A stretch of DNA of 64,000 nt from Bradyrhizobium symbiodeficiens (GTDB lineage Bacteria; Pseudomonadota; Alphaproteobacteria; Rhizobiales; Xanthobacteraceae). Shown here piece after piece: positions 18,103-27,305 of the stretch. The stretch lies in assembly GCF_002266465.3 (NCBI RefSeq), contig NZ_CP029427.2:5582501-5646500 (forward strand), in the 5' to 3' direction. The notes under the pieces were generated by a model, which made no database searches, had not been told where the DNA came from, and was given only the letters and a program-made list of their open reading frames with translations. The first letter of the stretch is position 1. Each line of letters opens with the position of its first letter. A program made the position numbers and the translations under genes.

Positions 18103-18124
18103 GGCCCCGGTCGATGCCGGGGCC
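18103..18124. terminator. Bidirectional terminator
   Basis: A perfect 8-bp GC stem (18103-18110 with 18117-18124, 6-nt loop), preceded by an A-run on the plus strand, which gives a U-run for transcription leftward. It lies 25 bp beyond the stop of the outer-membrane protein gene on the minus strand and most likely terminates it. Confidence 0.75.
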
Positions 18125-18148
18125 TGAGTTCACCGGGAAGAATTAAGG

Positions 18149-18907
18149 TCAATAGCGAGCCGCGACCGGCGCCCCGTATCCGCCGAAGCGGTAGTTCAAC
18201 CGAAGCGTGACCAGGTCCACATCCTGGCTGACCCCGCTGCCGGTGAGGGTGAACCCTCCGGGCGTGACTACGCCTGCGTAGCCGAAATTGTCACGACCCA
18301 TCCAGAGATGGTCATACTCGATGCCGAACGACCAGTTCGGCGTGAAGCCGTATTCCCAGCCGACACCCAGAGCACCGCCCCAGCGCGTGTGGCCTGCCGA
18401 CGCCAGGCCGACCCCGGTGACGTTGTTGAATACATCGAAGCGATTGCGCGTCACGGCAGCGCCGCCCTTCACGTAGAACAGCGAGGCGTTCCAAGCCCAA
18501 CCGAGTTGGGCCGTGAACAGCCCGATGCCGTCGATCTTGCCTGTGGTCGAGATCAATGGATCGATCAGGCTGACGCGCGTATTCTTGATTTCAGCCCAAT
18601 CGCCCTGCGCTTCCAGGCCGAGCACAAACTGATTGGTCTGCCAGCGATAGCCGATCTGCCCGCCCACGAGGCCTCCGGAGCGATCAGCGCAACCGCCTGC
18701 GACTGTTCCTGCGGGCGTTACGAAATCGACGCAGCCATGGCTCTGCCCCCAGCCGCCGTTGGCGCCAATGTAGAAGCCGCTCCAGTTGTAGACCGCCGCG
18801 ACCGGCGCCGGCGGCGGCATCGCTTTGACGGCCATGTCGGCCGCCATGGCCGGAGCCGTCATGCTCAGCGCCGCGAAGCCGATTGCAGCTATTGAAAACC
18901 TCTTCAT
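18149..18907 (-). CDS. Outer-membrane beta-barrel protein, Omp25/RopB-like
   Basis: 252 aa. A signal peptide ends at AMAADM (about 22-23). The mature start shows NWSGFYIGANGGWGQ, the signature of the alphaproteobacterial Omp25/Omp31 porin-like family, and the C-terminus ends in LRLNYRFGGYGAPVAARY with alternating hydrophobic residues typical of the last strand. The start at MKRFSIAA was chosen because it begins the signal peptide. It probably has a structural role. It has its own terminator downstream. Confidence 0.9.
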   Translation of the reverse strand: MKRFSIAAIGFAALSMTAPAMAADMAVKAMPPPAPVAAVYNWSGFYIGANGGWGQSHGCVDFVTPAGTVAGGCADRSGGLVGGQIGYRWQTNQFVLGLEAQGDWAEIKNTRVSLIDPLISTTGKIDGIGLFTAQLGWAWNASLFYVKGGAAVTRNRFDVFNNVTGVGLASAGHTRWGGALGVGWEYGFTPNWSFGIEYDHLWMGRDNFGYAGVVTPGGFTLTGSGVSQDVDLVTLRLNYRFGGYGAPVAARY

Positions 18908-19068
18908 CGTCTCATCCCCTCTTGCTTGTATATCGTCCGTCAGATGAGCGCTTATGCAGGCTGGCGTGCACAAGTTCCGCGAACATCCTGAAGTTTAGGC
19001 GCGAGGGGGCTTTCGGCCCGTAACAGAATGGCAACACTCAAGGGTGATCGCTGCGCACGGTAACGTGC

Positions 19069-19335
19069 TTAATCGCCATCCGGGGTTCCAGGCAATCCGG
19101 TGCCGTCCTGTCCCTCGGCAAGCCAATCGGCAATGCAGGATGCTGGAATGACCCGCCGGGGAAGGCGAGGATTGATCGTGCCAGCGAAGACAGCGAGGCC
19201 CTCATCGAGCTTTGCGCGCGCGAACAGCTTGGCCTCGGCCTCTGTCGCGAACGTCTTCGTCTCACGCGGGCTCCGCTGTTTCAAGAGCAGGCCGCGTTGT
19301 CGGACTTCAAAGGTGACGTACCAAGTCGAATTCAT
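19069..19335 (-). CDS. Hypothetical protein
   Basis: 88 aa. MNSTWYVTFEVRQRGLLLKQ at the start, then TKTFATEAEAKLFARAKLDEG, a pattern that looks like a small alpha/beta domain as in short integrase N-terminal arms or DUF-type stress proteins. No clear function. It stands alone between the outer-membrane gene and the sulfur operon. A longer frame upstream is probably not translated. Confidence 0.6.
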   Translation of the reverse strand: MNSTWYVTFEVRQRGLLLKQRSPRETKTFATEAEAKLFARAKLDEGLAVFAGTINPRLPRRVIPASCIADWLAEGQDGTGLPGTPDGD

Positions 19336-19546
19336 TACGCACACCAGGATGGCACCAGCCCTTACAGTGGCGTTGTGGTGCGACTGTCGTCCGTGTGCTT
19401 GACATAAATCAAGGCTGCTGCTTGAGCATATTTTGCGAACAGCTGACACGCAAATACCCATAGTTCGGACCGACAAGCGGCCGGCCCGGCTGGCAAAACA
19501 GAAGCATGATGGCTGGTCGATCTCCGTTGGCTGACCGCATGGCCTG

Positions 19547-19864
19547 CTAGCGCGCCTGGTCGCTTCCGTTTTCCGGATCGTGCTCCGGCTCCTGTATCAG
19601 CACCGCGGGTTCGTCGTAGCCCTTGCGGCTGCTGTAGAACACCAGCGCCATCAGGCCGACCCCGACCACCAGCGAGAACACAACACCCAGCACCAGCGCG
19701 GCATAGCCCGACGCAGGAACGCTGGTGTCGGTGCTGGTCCAGCCGAGATAGCCGAGGACGGACGCGGCGACGAGCATCGCACACAACACCGCGATGACCA
19801 GCCATCTGGCGAGGTTGCTACCTTGCGACAAGGATGATGCCGGTTGTTCGTCAGTGCTGTTCAT
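19547..19864 (-). CDS. Small two-helix membrane protein of the Sox-like operon
   Basis: 105 aa. Two membrane segments (about 21-43 and 53-78) flank a short polar loop; the C-terminal tail is acidic (IQEPEHDPENG). It is the last gene of the minus-strand run soxC - cytochrome c - DUF302 - this gene, beginning 31 bp after the DUF302 stop. No motif identifies its role; it may anchor or link the periplasmic components to the membrane. Confidence 0.65.
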   Translation of the reverse strand: MNSTDEQPASSLSQGSNLARWLVIAVLCAMLVAASVLGYLGWTSTDTSVPASGYAALVLGVVFSLVVGVGLMALVFYSSRKGYDEPAVLIQEPEHDPENGSDQAR

Positions 19865-19895
19865 GAAGCCCTCCTCACGCATCCGCCGCTCACGC

Positions 19896-20366
19896 TTACG
19901 GTGCGGTGGCCTTGGCCGTGATCGCATGCAGAGCGCCCGTCATCGCCGTGACGGCAGACTTCGCCGGCTCGCCGACGCCATGACGCCCGGCGAGATAGGC
20001 GGGGTCGTTGTAAGACAGCCAGGTCACGCCTTGCTCGTCCTGCCAGACCAGCGCCTTTAGCGGCAGGTCGATGCCGACGGTTTGCGCCTGCTGCATCAAG
20101 GGCGTGCCGCCCTTGGCGTTGCCGAAGATGATGAGATCGGTCGGCCGCAGCGGCAGGCCGACCGCGGCGGCACCGGCCGCATGATCGACATGGGCGAACA
20201 CGGTGAGGCCCTTGGCCTTCACTTCCGCCTCCAACCGTTTCATCGTGTCTTCGGGCCCGAAACTGCTCTTGATGGTGATGAGTCCGTCTGCGGCCATTGC
20301 CTGTGCCTCCCATGAACATGTCGCTGCGATCAGAACGAGGATCCTGATCAATATCGAAAGCTTCAT
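19896..20366 (-). CDS. Periplasmic DUF302 protein
   Basis: 156 aa. A signal peptide (1-25, AQAMA) precedes a DUF302 domain: SFGPEDTMKRLEAEVKAKGLTVFAHVDHAAGA, then DLIIFGNAKGGTPLMQQAQTVGIDLPLKALVWQ split by loops. The family is a small alpha/beta fold of unknown biochemical role. It lies 7 bp after the cytochrome gene, so it is part of the same operon and probably serves sulfur compound handling. Confidence 0.86.
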   Translation of the reverse strand: MKLSILIRILVLIAATCSWEAQAMAADGLITIKSSFGPEDTMKRLEAEVKAKGLTVFAHVDHAAGAAAVGLPLRPTDLIIFGNAKGGTPLMQQAQTVGIDLPLKALVWQDEQGVTWLSYNDPAYLAGRHGVGEPAKSAVTAMTGALHAITAKATAP

Positions 20367-20373
20367 CGCCCGC

Positions 20374-20922
20374 TCACTTCCTGCGGAACAGCTTGGCGGG
20401 ATCGAATCCCGGTTGTGGAACGAAGCCGTCGCGATTGGGCATCCTGATTTTCGGCAGACTTTCCTTGTCCACCTTGCCGTCGGCTGGAACGATGCCGTTG
20501 AGGCTCAGGATGTAGGCGGTTACGGCATAGGTCTCATCGGTGCTGAGCGAGCCCGGGGTCGGATAGGGCATCGCGCGATGGATGTAGTCGAACAAAGTCG
20601 TCGCATAGGGCCAGAAGCTGCCGACGGTCTTGACGGGCATGTTGGATGCGAGTGTGCCCTGCCCTCCGGCAAGACGATCCTTGATGCCGCCTTGGCCGTT
20701 GTCGCCATGACAGGCCGCGCAATTGTCAGTGAAGATCTGCTTGCCCTGCACTGCCGTGCCGCTGCCGTCGGGCAGGCCCTTGCCGTCCGGGCCGACGTCG
20801 ATGTCCCACAGCTTGATCTCGGCAGGCGTTGCCGGACGGCCGAAGTCGCGCGCCAACGCAGGTGCGGCGAGCAGGCCGAATGTGAGGATGCCTGCGAGAA
20901 ACAGCTTGTCATGCGAGGACAT
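20374..20922 (-). CDS. soxD: Monohaem c-type cytochrome partner of SoxC
   Basis: 182 aa. Signal peptide 1-25. A single haem-binding CAACH (Cys68, Cys71, His72) and a likely axial Met118 in HRAMPYP. The family is that of short SoxD/SorB-type cytochromes; classic SoxD is dihaem and about twice as long, so this is the short form. It overlaps the soxC stop by 14 nt and would take electrons from the molybdenum subunit. The symbol is by context. Confidence 0.8.
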   Translation of the reverse strand: MSSHDKLFLAGILTFGLLAAPALARDFGRPATPAEIKLWDIDVGPDGKGLPDGSGTAVQGKQIFTDNCAACHGDNGQGGIKDRLAGGQGTLASNMPVKTVGSFWPYATTLFDYIHRAMPYPTPGSLSTDETYAVTAYILSLNGIVPADGKVDKESLPKIRMPNRDGFVPQPGFDPAKLFRRK

Positions 20923-22180
20923 TGCGAACCCTCCCGGCGTCATCGATGCTCCAGGTCTGCTGGGCGTTGTAGTGGAACAGGGCATTGGTCCCCATCGCTG
21001 CGATGAAGGTCTGCCGGTCCGGCTGGGTGTTGCCTTGCTCGTCGGTCGAGCGGCTGACAATCCTGGTCGGCTTGCCGTCCCAGTCCCAATCCATCTGGAA
21101 ACGCACCTGCGCCTTGGACAATACCGGCTGAGCCAATTGCGCCTGCTTCCACGTCCGGGCGCCGTCGGTCGAGATCTCGACCTTGGCGATCTTCCCATGG
21201 CCGCTCCAGGCAAGGCCCGAGATGCGGTTATAGCCCGGCTGTATCTGCATCGTGCCGGACGGCTGCGTGATGACCGAATTGGTCTCCATCCTCAGCTGGA
21301 ATTGCCGTGCCTTGCCGTTCGCGAGCAGTTGCGTGTAGCGCGCCGTCTCCCAACGCGTCATCCACGGCGCGTTGCCGAATTTGAGGCGGCGCAGCCACTT
21401 GATATTGAGGTTGCCCTCGAAGCCCGGCATCACCAGCCGCATCGGAAAGCCGTGCGCGGGTCGCAGCGGCTCGCCGTTCTGTCCATAGGCGACGAAGGCC
21501 TCATTCAAGATTTCGTCGGTGAGCGGAATGCTGCGATCGACGCCCGCTCCGTCGCCGCCTTCCGCCAGCATCCAGTTCGAGCCCTTGTCCTTGCTCACTA
21601 GGTCGATCAGGAATTTGAGCGGCACCCCGGTCCATTCGTTGGTGCTGACCAGTCCATGCGTGTTCTGCACCGTGAGGTCGGGATCCGCCTTTTTCCAGTT
21701 CTCCCATCCGTTGCCGGTGCATTCGATGAACACGATACGTGTGACCGAGGGCATCCGCTTCAGGTCTTCGAGGCTGAAGACCAGCGGCTTCTGCACCATG
21801 CCATGAACGAGCAGCCGGTGCTGCGCGGGATCGATGTCGGGCACGCCGGAATGGCTGCGCTCGTAATGCAGATCGGTCGGCGTGATATTGCCGACCAGCT
21901 TCTGGTGCGGCGTCTTGGAGTTGATGGCATCGCCGGGGTCGACGTTGCGCTTGCCCGGTGTGGCCTCGGGAATACGGTCGATCTTGACGAAGCGGGATCG
22001 CTCGCTGTGCGCGCCGAGATCGCCGCCTGGCGCGCGATCAGGAACGTCGGCCAGTGTCTCGGCGCCGGCCGCCTCGGTCGCAGCCACACCAAGAATACCC
22101 GCTGAGAGGCCTCCCACGAAGCCGCGGCGCGAAAGATTTGCAGCCCGCGGCAACAATTCGATTGGCGTTTTGGACGTCAT
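20909..22180 (-). CDS. soxC: SoxC-type molybdenum sulfite/sulfane dehydrogenase
   Basis: 423 aa. A Tat signal (SRRGFVGGLSAG, residues 17-28) exports the folded molybdoprotein. The sulfite oxidase core carries the molybdenum ligand Cys154 in ECTGNGW, and the C-terminal dimerisation domain (about 290-405) has the SGLAWSGHGKIAKVEIS motif. It oxidises sulfite or protein-bound sulfane sulfur and passes electrons to the cytochrome encoded next. No soxYZ, soxAX or soxB lie in the window, so it may serve sulfite detoxification. Confidence 0.88.
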   Translation of the reverse strand: MTSKTPIELLPRAANLSRRGFVGGLSAGILGVAATEAAGAETLADVPDRAPGGDLGAHSERSRFVKIDRIPEATPGKRNVDPGDAINSKTPHQKLVGNITPTDLHYERSHSGVPDIDPAQHRLLVHGMVQKPLVFSLEDLKRMPSVTRIVFIECTGNGWENWKKADPDLTVQNTHGLVSTNEWTGVPLKFLIDLVSKDKGSNWMLAEGGDGAGVDRSIPLTDEILNEAFVAYGQNGEPLRPAHGFPMRLVMPGFEGNLNIKWLRRLKFGNAPWMTRWETARYTQLLANGKARQFQLRMETNSVITQPSGTMQIQPGYNRISGLAWSGHGKIAKVEISTDGARTWKQAQLAQPVLSKAQVRFQMDWDWDGKPTRIVSRSTDEQGNTQPDRQTFIAAMGTNALFHYNAQQTWSIDDAGRVRNVLA

Positions 22181-22382
22181 GCAGTCTCCGTCGATGATCG
22201 TGTGCTTTTGAAATAGCGGCCGCTTTCATCCTCTGACATTTACAGAACGCTGCGGAACTTGCTCGTTAGGTTGTGTTAGAAAGCATGAGGAGCATCGAGC
22301 GCACGACCGCGCGCTCGTTGATCCTTGGACAAAGCGCTGGCACGATGGCATCGTCAGCCGACCAAAAACGACCGCCCCGTCC

Positions 22383-22880
22383 ATGGATCACTTCACCACG
22401 AAGAGACTGACGGCCGAGAGGCTGAACGACAGCCACCTCGCCGATCTCGTCGCGCTACATCTCGATTCAGAGGTGTCCCGCTATCTCGGCGGCGTGCGCA
22501 CTCCAGAGGTCACGACGACCTATCTCGCGACCAACATGGCGCATTGGGATCAGCATGGTTTTGGGCTGTGGGTGCTGCGAACGAAAGACGGCGCCTTCGC
22601 CGGACGGGCCGGCATCCGGCATATCCTCGTGGACGGCATCGACGAGATCGAGGTTGCCTATGCCTTCAGGCGAGAGTTCTGGAGCCAGGGATTCGCGAGC
22701 GAGATCGCAATCGCGCTGACGGACATTGGGCTGTCGCACCACGAAGTGCCGTCCCTCATCGGCCTCGTCTATCTCGCTAACGGCGCATCCCGCCGCGTGC
22801 TGGAGAAGGCGAACTACACCCTCGAGAAGAGCACCACGCGACACGGCGAGGACCTGGTGATCCACCGCATCAGACGGTGA
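22383..22880 (+). CDS. GNAT N-acetyltransferase, RimJ/RimL type
   Basis: 165 aa. Opens with TTKRLTAERLNDSHLADL, typical of RimJ/RimL-like acetyltransferases; FWSQGFASEIAIALTD is the acetyl-CoA segment. The conserved NGASRRVLEKANY occurs near residue 137. Substrate is unknown. It is transcribed divergently from soxC. Confidence 0.85.
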   Translation: MDHFTTKRLTAERLNDSHLADLVALHLDSEVSRYLGGVRTPEVTTTYLATNMAHWDQHGFGLWVLRTKDGAFAGRAGIRHILVDGIDEIEVAYAFRREFWSQGFASEIAIALTDIGLSHHEVPSLIGLVYLANGASRRVLEKANYTLEKSTTRHGEDLVIHRIRR

Positions 22881-23059
22881 AGATCGCAAAAGGCGCCCAG
22901 TTTTCAGCGGTCGCCCTCACTGCAGATATCATTCATGTTAATATCAACATGGCAGCCAACAGGGCTGCAATATGGCATACAGGATTGCGCAGCCCATTCG
23001 TTCCAATGGAACTCCCCGCGAGGGCGCTGTTTGAGGCCTCCAGTGTCAGGAACGATAGT

Positions 23060-25093
23060 ATGAACGTGAGTCCAGCCCGATCCCAGTCGGGGCAGGCAGA
23101 TTGGGACGAGCGGGATCGGCTCGCTGCGCTCGATCGCTATGGAATTCTCGATACCCCGAGGGAAAGCGAGTTCGACGATATCGTCCGGTTGGCCGCAGAT
23201 ACTTTCGGCGCGCCGATCGCGGTGGTGAACCTGATCGCCAGCGGCCGGCAATGGTTCAAGGCAGAGGTTGGCATCGGCGCACGGGAACTTCCGCTCGATG
23301 TGTCGATCTGTGCGCATGCGATCCTGCAAAACGATACCATGGTGATTCCGGACACCCGGCTCGACGAGCGATTTATCCGCAATCCCCTCGTGACCGCCAC
23401 GAATGGCCTTCGCTTCTATGCGGGCGCCCTGCTCAAGACCGAGCAAGGCCTGCCTCTCGGCACGCTTTGCGTGCTCGACCGGGAACCGCGCCCGCAAGGG
23501 ATTACGGATCACCAACGATTGACGTTGGAGGTGCTCGCACGCCTGGTGATGACCCAACTTGAAATGCGCCGCGTCATCGGCCTGCAGCATGCCCACGGAA
23601 CACAACTCGAGGCCGAAATGCGGCAACGGCACAATGCCGAAACCGCGCGCCGCCTGGCTGACGACAGGTATCGCTCGTTGTTCAACTCTCTCGATGCCGG
23701 GTTCTGCATCGTCGAGGTCGCGTTCGATACATCGGGCGCCGCCACCGACTACCGGTTCATCGAGATCAATCCGGCTTTCGTAAGACAGACGGGCCTGATC
23801 GATGCCGAAGGCAAATGGATGCGCGAGCTTGCGCCGAACCACGAGCAGCATTGGTTCGATCTCTACGGGCAGGTCGCGATTACCGGAGAAGCAGTTCGTT
23901 TCGAGAACCCCGCCAAGGCACTGAATGATCGCTGGTACGACGTCCACGCCTTCAGGGTAGGAGATGTGGATGCACATCTTGTCGCGATCCTGTTCAATGA
24001 TATCACCGAGCGGCGCCGGAGCGAATTGCGGCGCAATGCGCTTCTGAGCCTCGGCGATCGGCTGCGGTCACGCGCCACCATCCCCGAGATCACAGGCGCC
24101 GCGGCCGAGATCGTCGGCCGGACGCTCGGTGCCATACGGGTCGGATTCTGCCGTGTCGATCCCGCGGGCGAATACGTCACCATCGAGAACGACTGGTGCG
24201 CCGAAGGTTACGACAGCCTCGCCGGGCGACATCGCGTATCTAACTATGGCGATCTGACCGCGGTCCTCACCGGCAACCAGCCGATCATCATCGGGGACGT
24301 GCTCGCGAGTTCCCTGCCGGGGCCGCGGCGAGATTGGCTGCTTCGTCTTGGCGTCAGGTCGCTGGCTATCATACCGAGGCGGGACCACGATGGCTCGACC
24401 GTACTGTTCTTCGCCCACGGCGCCGAGCCGCGAGACTGGGGTACCGAGGATCTCACATTCCTTCGCAACGCCGGCGATCGCATCGCGGCAAGCGTCGCAC
24501 GCCTGGAAGCGGAAGCACTTCAAGCCGTCCTCAATCTCGAACTCAGTCATCGGATGAAGAATACACTGGCCATGGTCATGGCGATCGCGCGGCAAACCCT
24601 GCGATCGATCCCGGACCAGGCGCCGGTCGAGGCATTCAACGCAAGACTTCAGGCCCTCTCGACGGCCCATATGACGCTGATGCAGCAACGTTGGTCCGAA
24701 GCCAAGATCTTCGACGTCGTAAAAAGCGTCCTCGGCACCATGGAGGGCATCGAGCGTTTCGACCTGGACGGGCCCGCCGTCAATCTGGGCGCGCGGGCGA
24801 CCCTATCGATGTCTCTGCTGCTTCATGAGCTGTCGACCAACGCCATCAAGTATGGAGCACTTTCCGAGCCTGCGGGGCGCGTCGCCGTTTCCTGGACCGT
24901 CCTGGACGATCAATTGACCCTGAGCTGGCGCGAAATTGGCGGGCCCGCCGCGATCCCGCCGACGCGCAAAGGCTTCGGATCGCGGCTCATCAGTATGGGC
25001 CTCATCGGAACGGGAGGCGTCGAGCTTCGTTACCTGCCCACTGGGTTCGAAGCTGATTTCTCAGCCCCTCTGTCTCAGGTGCAACAACCATGA
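23060..25093 (+). CDS. HWE-family sensor histidine kinase with GAF-PAS-GAF input
   Basis: 677 aa. Domains in order: GAF (about 25-175, NPLVTATNGLRFYAGALL), coiled coil, PAS (about 200-320), GAF (about 330-475), then an HWE kinase: ELSHRMKNTLAMVMAIARQTL with His497, and a C-terminal ATPase core with LLHELSTNAIKYGAL and GFGSRLI. No transmembrane segment, so it senses a cytoplasmic signal. The start at 23060 follows an AGGAA motif; an in-frame extension to 22877 looks non-coding. The response regulator follows 16 bp later. Confidence 0.9.
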   Translation: MNVSPARSQSGQADWDERDRLAALDRYGILDTPRESEFDDIVRLAADTFGAPIAVVNLIASGRQWFKAEVGIGARELPLDVSICAHAILQNDTMVIPDTRLDERFIRNPLVTATNGLRFYAGALLKTEQGLPLGTLCVLDREPRPQGITDHQRLTLEVLARLVMTQLEMRRVIGLQHAHGTQLEAEMRQRHNAETARRLADDRYRSLFNSLDAGFCIVEVAFDTSGAATDYRFIEINPAFVRQTGLIDAEGKWMRELAPNHEQHWFDLYGQVAITGEAVRFENPAKALNDRWYDVHAFRVGDVDAHLVAILFNDITERRRSELRRNALLSLGDRLRSRATIPEITGAAAEIVGRTLGAIRVGFCRVDPAGEYVTIENDWCAEGYDSLAGRHRVSNYGDLTAVLTGNQPIIIGDVLASSLPGPRRDWLLRLGVRSLAIIPRRDHDGSTVLFFAHGAEPRDWGTEDLTFLRNAGDRIAASVARLEAEALQAVLNLELSHRMKNTLAMVMAIARQTLRSIPDQAPVEAFNARLQALSTAHMTLMQQRWSEAKIFDVVKSVLGTMEGIERFDLDGPAVNLGARATLSMSLLLHELSTNAIKYGALSEPAGRVAVSWTVLDDQLTLSWREIGGPAAIPPTRKGFGSRLISMGLIGTGGVELRYLPTGFEADFSAPLSQVQQP

Positions 25094-25109
25094 GACAGGA
25101 AGCCAACGC

Positions 25110-25487
25110 ATGACATGCACCAATTCGAGGCCCCGGCCTCTTGTCCTGATCGTCGAAGACGAGCCGATCCTGCGAATGAACGCCGTCGACATGGTCGAAG
25201 AAGCAGGTTTTGAGGCGCTGGAAGCCGCCGATGCCACGGAAGCCGTTCAGATGTTGGAGGCGCATCTCGACATCACCATCGTCTTCTCCGACATCCAGAT
25301 GCCTCGCGGCGTCGATGGCATGAAGCTCGCGGCTCTGATCCGCGACCGGTGGCCTCCGATCAATATCATTCTGACGTCAGGTCATTTCGACGTGTCCCAT
25401 GTCGATCTGCCGGCACGCGGCATGTTCTTCGCCAAGCCCTACGACGAGAGACAGGTCGTTGCTGCAATGAGGAGGTTCGCCGCCTGA
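25110..25487 (+). CDS. Single-domain response regulator
   Basis: 125 aa. Receiver domain only: VEDEP with the acidic pair, phospho-acceptor Asp61 in FSDIQMP, Thr in LTSGH and the conserved Lys in FAKPY. No output domain, as in CheY-like or HWE-associated regulators. It sits 16 bp after the HWE kinase, so the pair forms a two-component system whose output must pass to another protein. Confidence 0.92.
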   Translation: MTCTNSRPRPLVLIVEDEPILRMNAVDMVEEAGFEALEAADATEAVQMLEAHLDITIVFSDIQMPRGVDGMKLAALIRDRWPPINIILTSGHFDVSHVDLPARGMFFAKPYDERQVVAAMRRFAA

Positions 25488-25587
25488 AGCGGCCATGCGA
25501 CCGGTCCGCCGCGCTTGGCCTGCGAGTCGCAAGGAATGCAGATCGGTGGTGAGCACGGCGCAGGAGCGCCCCGCCACCCACGAGTTC

Positions 25588-25821
25588 CTATCTGAAATAG
25601 CCCAGCACGAGATCGGTATCCGAACTGCCGGCGACGGTGCCGTTCAGCTCGGCGTCGATGACGCGGCGGCAGGCTTCGATCGCGGCGTGGTCGCCGAGGT
25701 CGTTGGCGGCTTCCAGCACGAGCCAGGCGGCATCGACCGTGGCCCGCTCCGGAGCCGACCCGCTGGTCTCGGCGGTGAGGCTCTTGGTCTTGCGAACCGC
25801 GGTGCCGAATTGAGGCAACAT
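25588..25821 (-). CDS. Hypothetical protein, 77 aa
   Basis: 77 aa, soluble, helical in appearance: VDAAWLVLEAANDLGDHAAIEACRRVIDAEL suggests two or three amphipathic helices. It lies 47 bp after the DUF2336 gene on the same strand and is possibly co-transcribed. No family recognised. Confidence 0.6.
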   Translation of the reverse strand: MLPQFGTAVRKTKSLTAETSGSAPERATVDAAWLVLEAANDLGDHAAIEACRRVIDAELNGTVAGSSDTDLVLGYFR

Positions 25822-25868
25822 TGCAAATACTCCCCTTTGAATTCCGGGACGATGCTCAGTGCACCTGT

Positions 25869-26990
25869 TCAGTGGACCTGAAGCTCGGGCTGACGGCCGC
25901 CTGAGGCGGAATCGGTGGCGGTCTTTCGCGACTGGTAGAACTTCAAGACGCTGCGCGAGGTCTCGATCTTGAGCCGGCCGAAATCGCGCTCGTTGTCGTG
26001 GAGCTCGCGCGCCGTGATCAGATGATCCTTGGCGCCGAGGAACAGCAGCGACATGGTCGTGTCCCAGGAGAAGTCGAGCGCCTTGCACAGCACCAGGATC
26101 ATCTCGCGGTTGCGGTCCATCATCGCGCGCTCGATCACGTCGACCGGCAGCGCAGACAGCAGCGACAGGCCGATCTGTACCTCGTCGAAGCGGTGCTGGC
26201 GCGCATAATTCGAAATCGAATCCTGGTTGAGATTGCCCTGGCGATATTGCGTCGTCACCACGCGCTTGGCGACGAAATAGCTGCGCGAGGACGGGCCGAA
26301 CTTGGACTGAAGATCGCCGGTGACCTCGGTCACCGAGCTCTGGATCTGCGCCATCATTTCGGGCCGCTCGGTCTCGAGCCGGCGTCGGACGTCTTCCGAC
26401 GCCTTCGAGATCAACTGCTGGAAGATGTGGCGCGGCACGTCCTTGCGCAGACCGAGCTGCTCGGCAAGGATCGAATCGCCCTCGGCGCGGCGGACCATGT
26501 GCAACAGGCCCGAACCGGAGAAGCGCGCGCCCTCGTTCCTGGCAACCGACGTCACGACCTCCTGATCGCCGCGCTTGACCAGCACGTCGGTGACGGCCTC
26601 GCCGATCGATTTGCGCTGGGCGATCGCAAGCAGATGCGACTGGCCCTTGGTCATGGCGCTCTCGACCAGCATCTTCTCGTCGAGACGATTGGAGTCGCGC
26701 AGCACGGGACCGGCGACCGCGATCTCGTCGTCGAACGCCAGCTTTTCGATGACGTTGAGCGGAGCTTGATCGCACCCCGACATCAACTCCGAAAGCTGCA
26801 CCCGCGCGGCCACCTCGATCTCGTCGGCAAGCCGGCCGATCACCTCCCCGAACGTGCTGATTTCGTCGTCGCTGTAGCGGCCGGTGATCAGGATGTCGGT
26901 CGCATGCCACAACGCCTTCGCCCGGCTTTCGTCGCTGCCGCGCGCGATCGCGTCGTCCAGATCCTGTAGAAGCGTCTTCGCCCCGTTCAT
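25869..26990 (-). CDS. DUF2336 domain protein
   Basis: 373 aa. All helical, no membrane segment. Sequence matches the DUF2336 family: DEISTFGEVIGRLADEIEVAARVQLSE early, then repeated alpha-helical units such as AGPVLRDSNRLDEKML and GLSLLSALPVDVIERAMM that look like HEAT-type repeats. The function is not established. The start at MNGAKTLLQDL was chosen; a longer frame adds a Ser/Arg-rich leader with no support. Confidence 0.87.
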   Translation of the reverse strand: MNGAKTLLQDLDDAIARGSDESRAKALWHATDILITGRYSDDEISTFGEVIGRLADEIEVAARVQLSELMSGCDQAPLNVIEKLAFDDEIAVAGPVLRDSNRLDEKMLVESAMTKGQSHLLAIAQRKSIGEAVTDVLVKRGDQEVVTSVARNEGARFSGSGLLHMVRRAEGDSILAEQLGLRKDVPRHIFQQLISKASEDVRRRLETERPEMMAQIQSSVTEVTGDLQSKFGPSSRSYFVAKRVVTTQYRQGNLNQDSISNYARQHRFDEVQIGLSLLSALPVDVIERAMMDRNREMILVLCKALDFSWDTTMSLLFLGAKDHLITARELHDNERDFGRLKIETSRSVLKFYQSRKTATDSASGGRQPELQVH

Positions 26991-27186
26991 TTCGATAACC
27001 CCAGTTCTTGGCAGTTCTCTAGGCCAGCCGTCCCGCCGCTCGTGGCGCGACGCCGAATTCCTCTGGAAACCGAGACTAGGGAACAAACGCGAGAATCCAG
27101 TAAAGTCGGCAGATCAGTTTTGCCGGGCAAGATTCATTCAAATGCGAGGGAATGGGTTTACCGCGAGAGAAGGAAGACGGTGCGCT

Positions 27187-27305
27187 CCCTCGCCCGCTCG
27201 CGGGAGAGGGCTGGGGAGAGGGTGTCTCCGCAACGGGACACCCCCTGGAAGAGAAAGCCCTACCCGGCGCTTCGCGCCGACCTCTCCCGCAAGCAGGAGA
27301 GGTCA
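27187..27305. repeat. Composite palindromic repeat in the DUF2336-AsmA gap
   Basis: Within the 352-bp gap 26991-27342 lie several nested palindromes built on CTCTCCC/GGGAGAG: one at about 27187-27210, one with 9-bp arms 27279-27287 and 27296-27304, and a GGCGC/GCGCC hairpin between. On the minus strand its order resembles the segment inside the UvrD gene (60061-60204). The rest of the gap holds no gene that I can support. Confidence 0.75.

Noticed and set aside
19547..22180. A complete thiosulfate-oxidising sox cluster
   Set aside because: Only SoxC and one cytochrome are present; soxXA, soxYZ and soxB are not seen within the window.
22877..23059. N-terminal extension of the HWE kinase to 22877
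   Set aside because: The added 61 residues match no domain, the upstream GNAT stop lies inside the ATG region, and the AGGAA-ATG at 23060 gives a better start.
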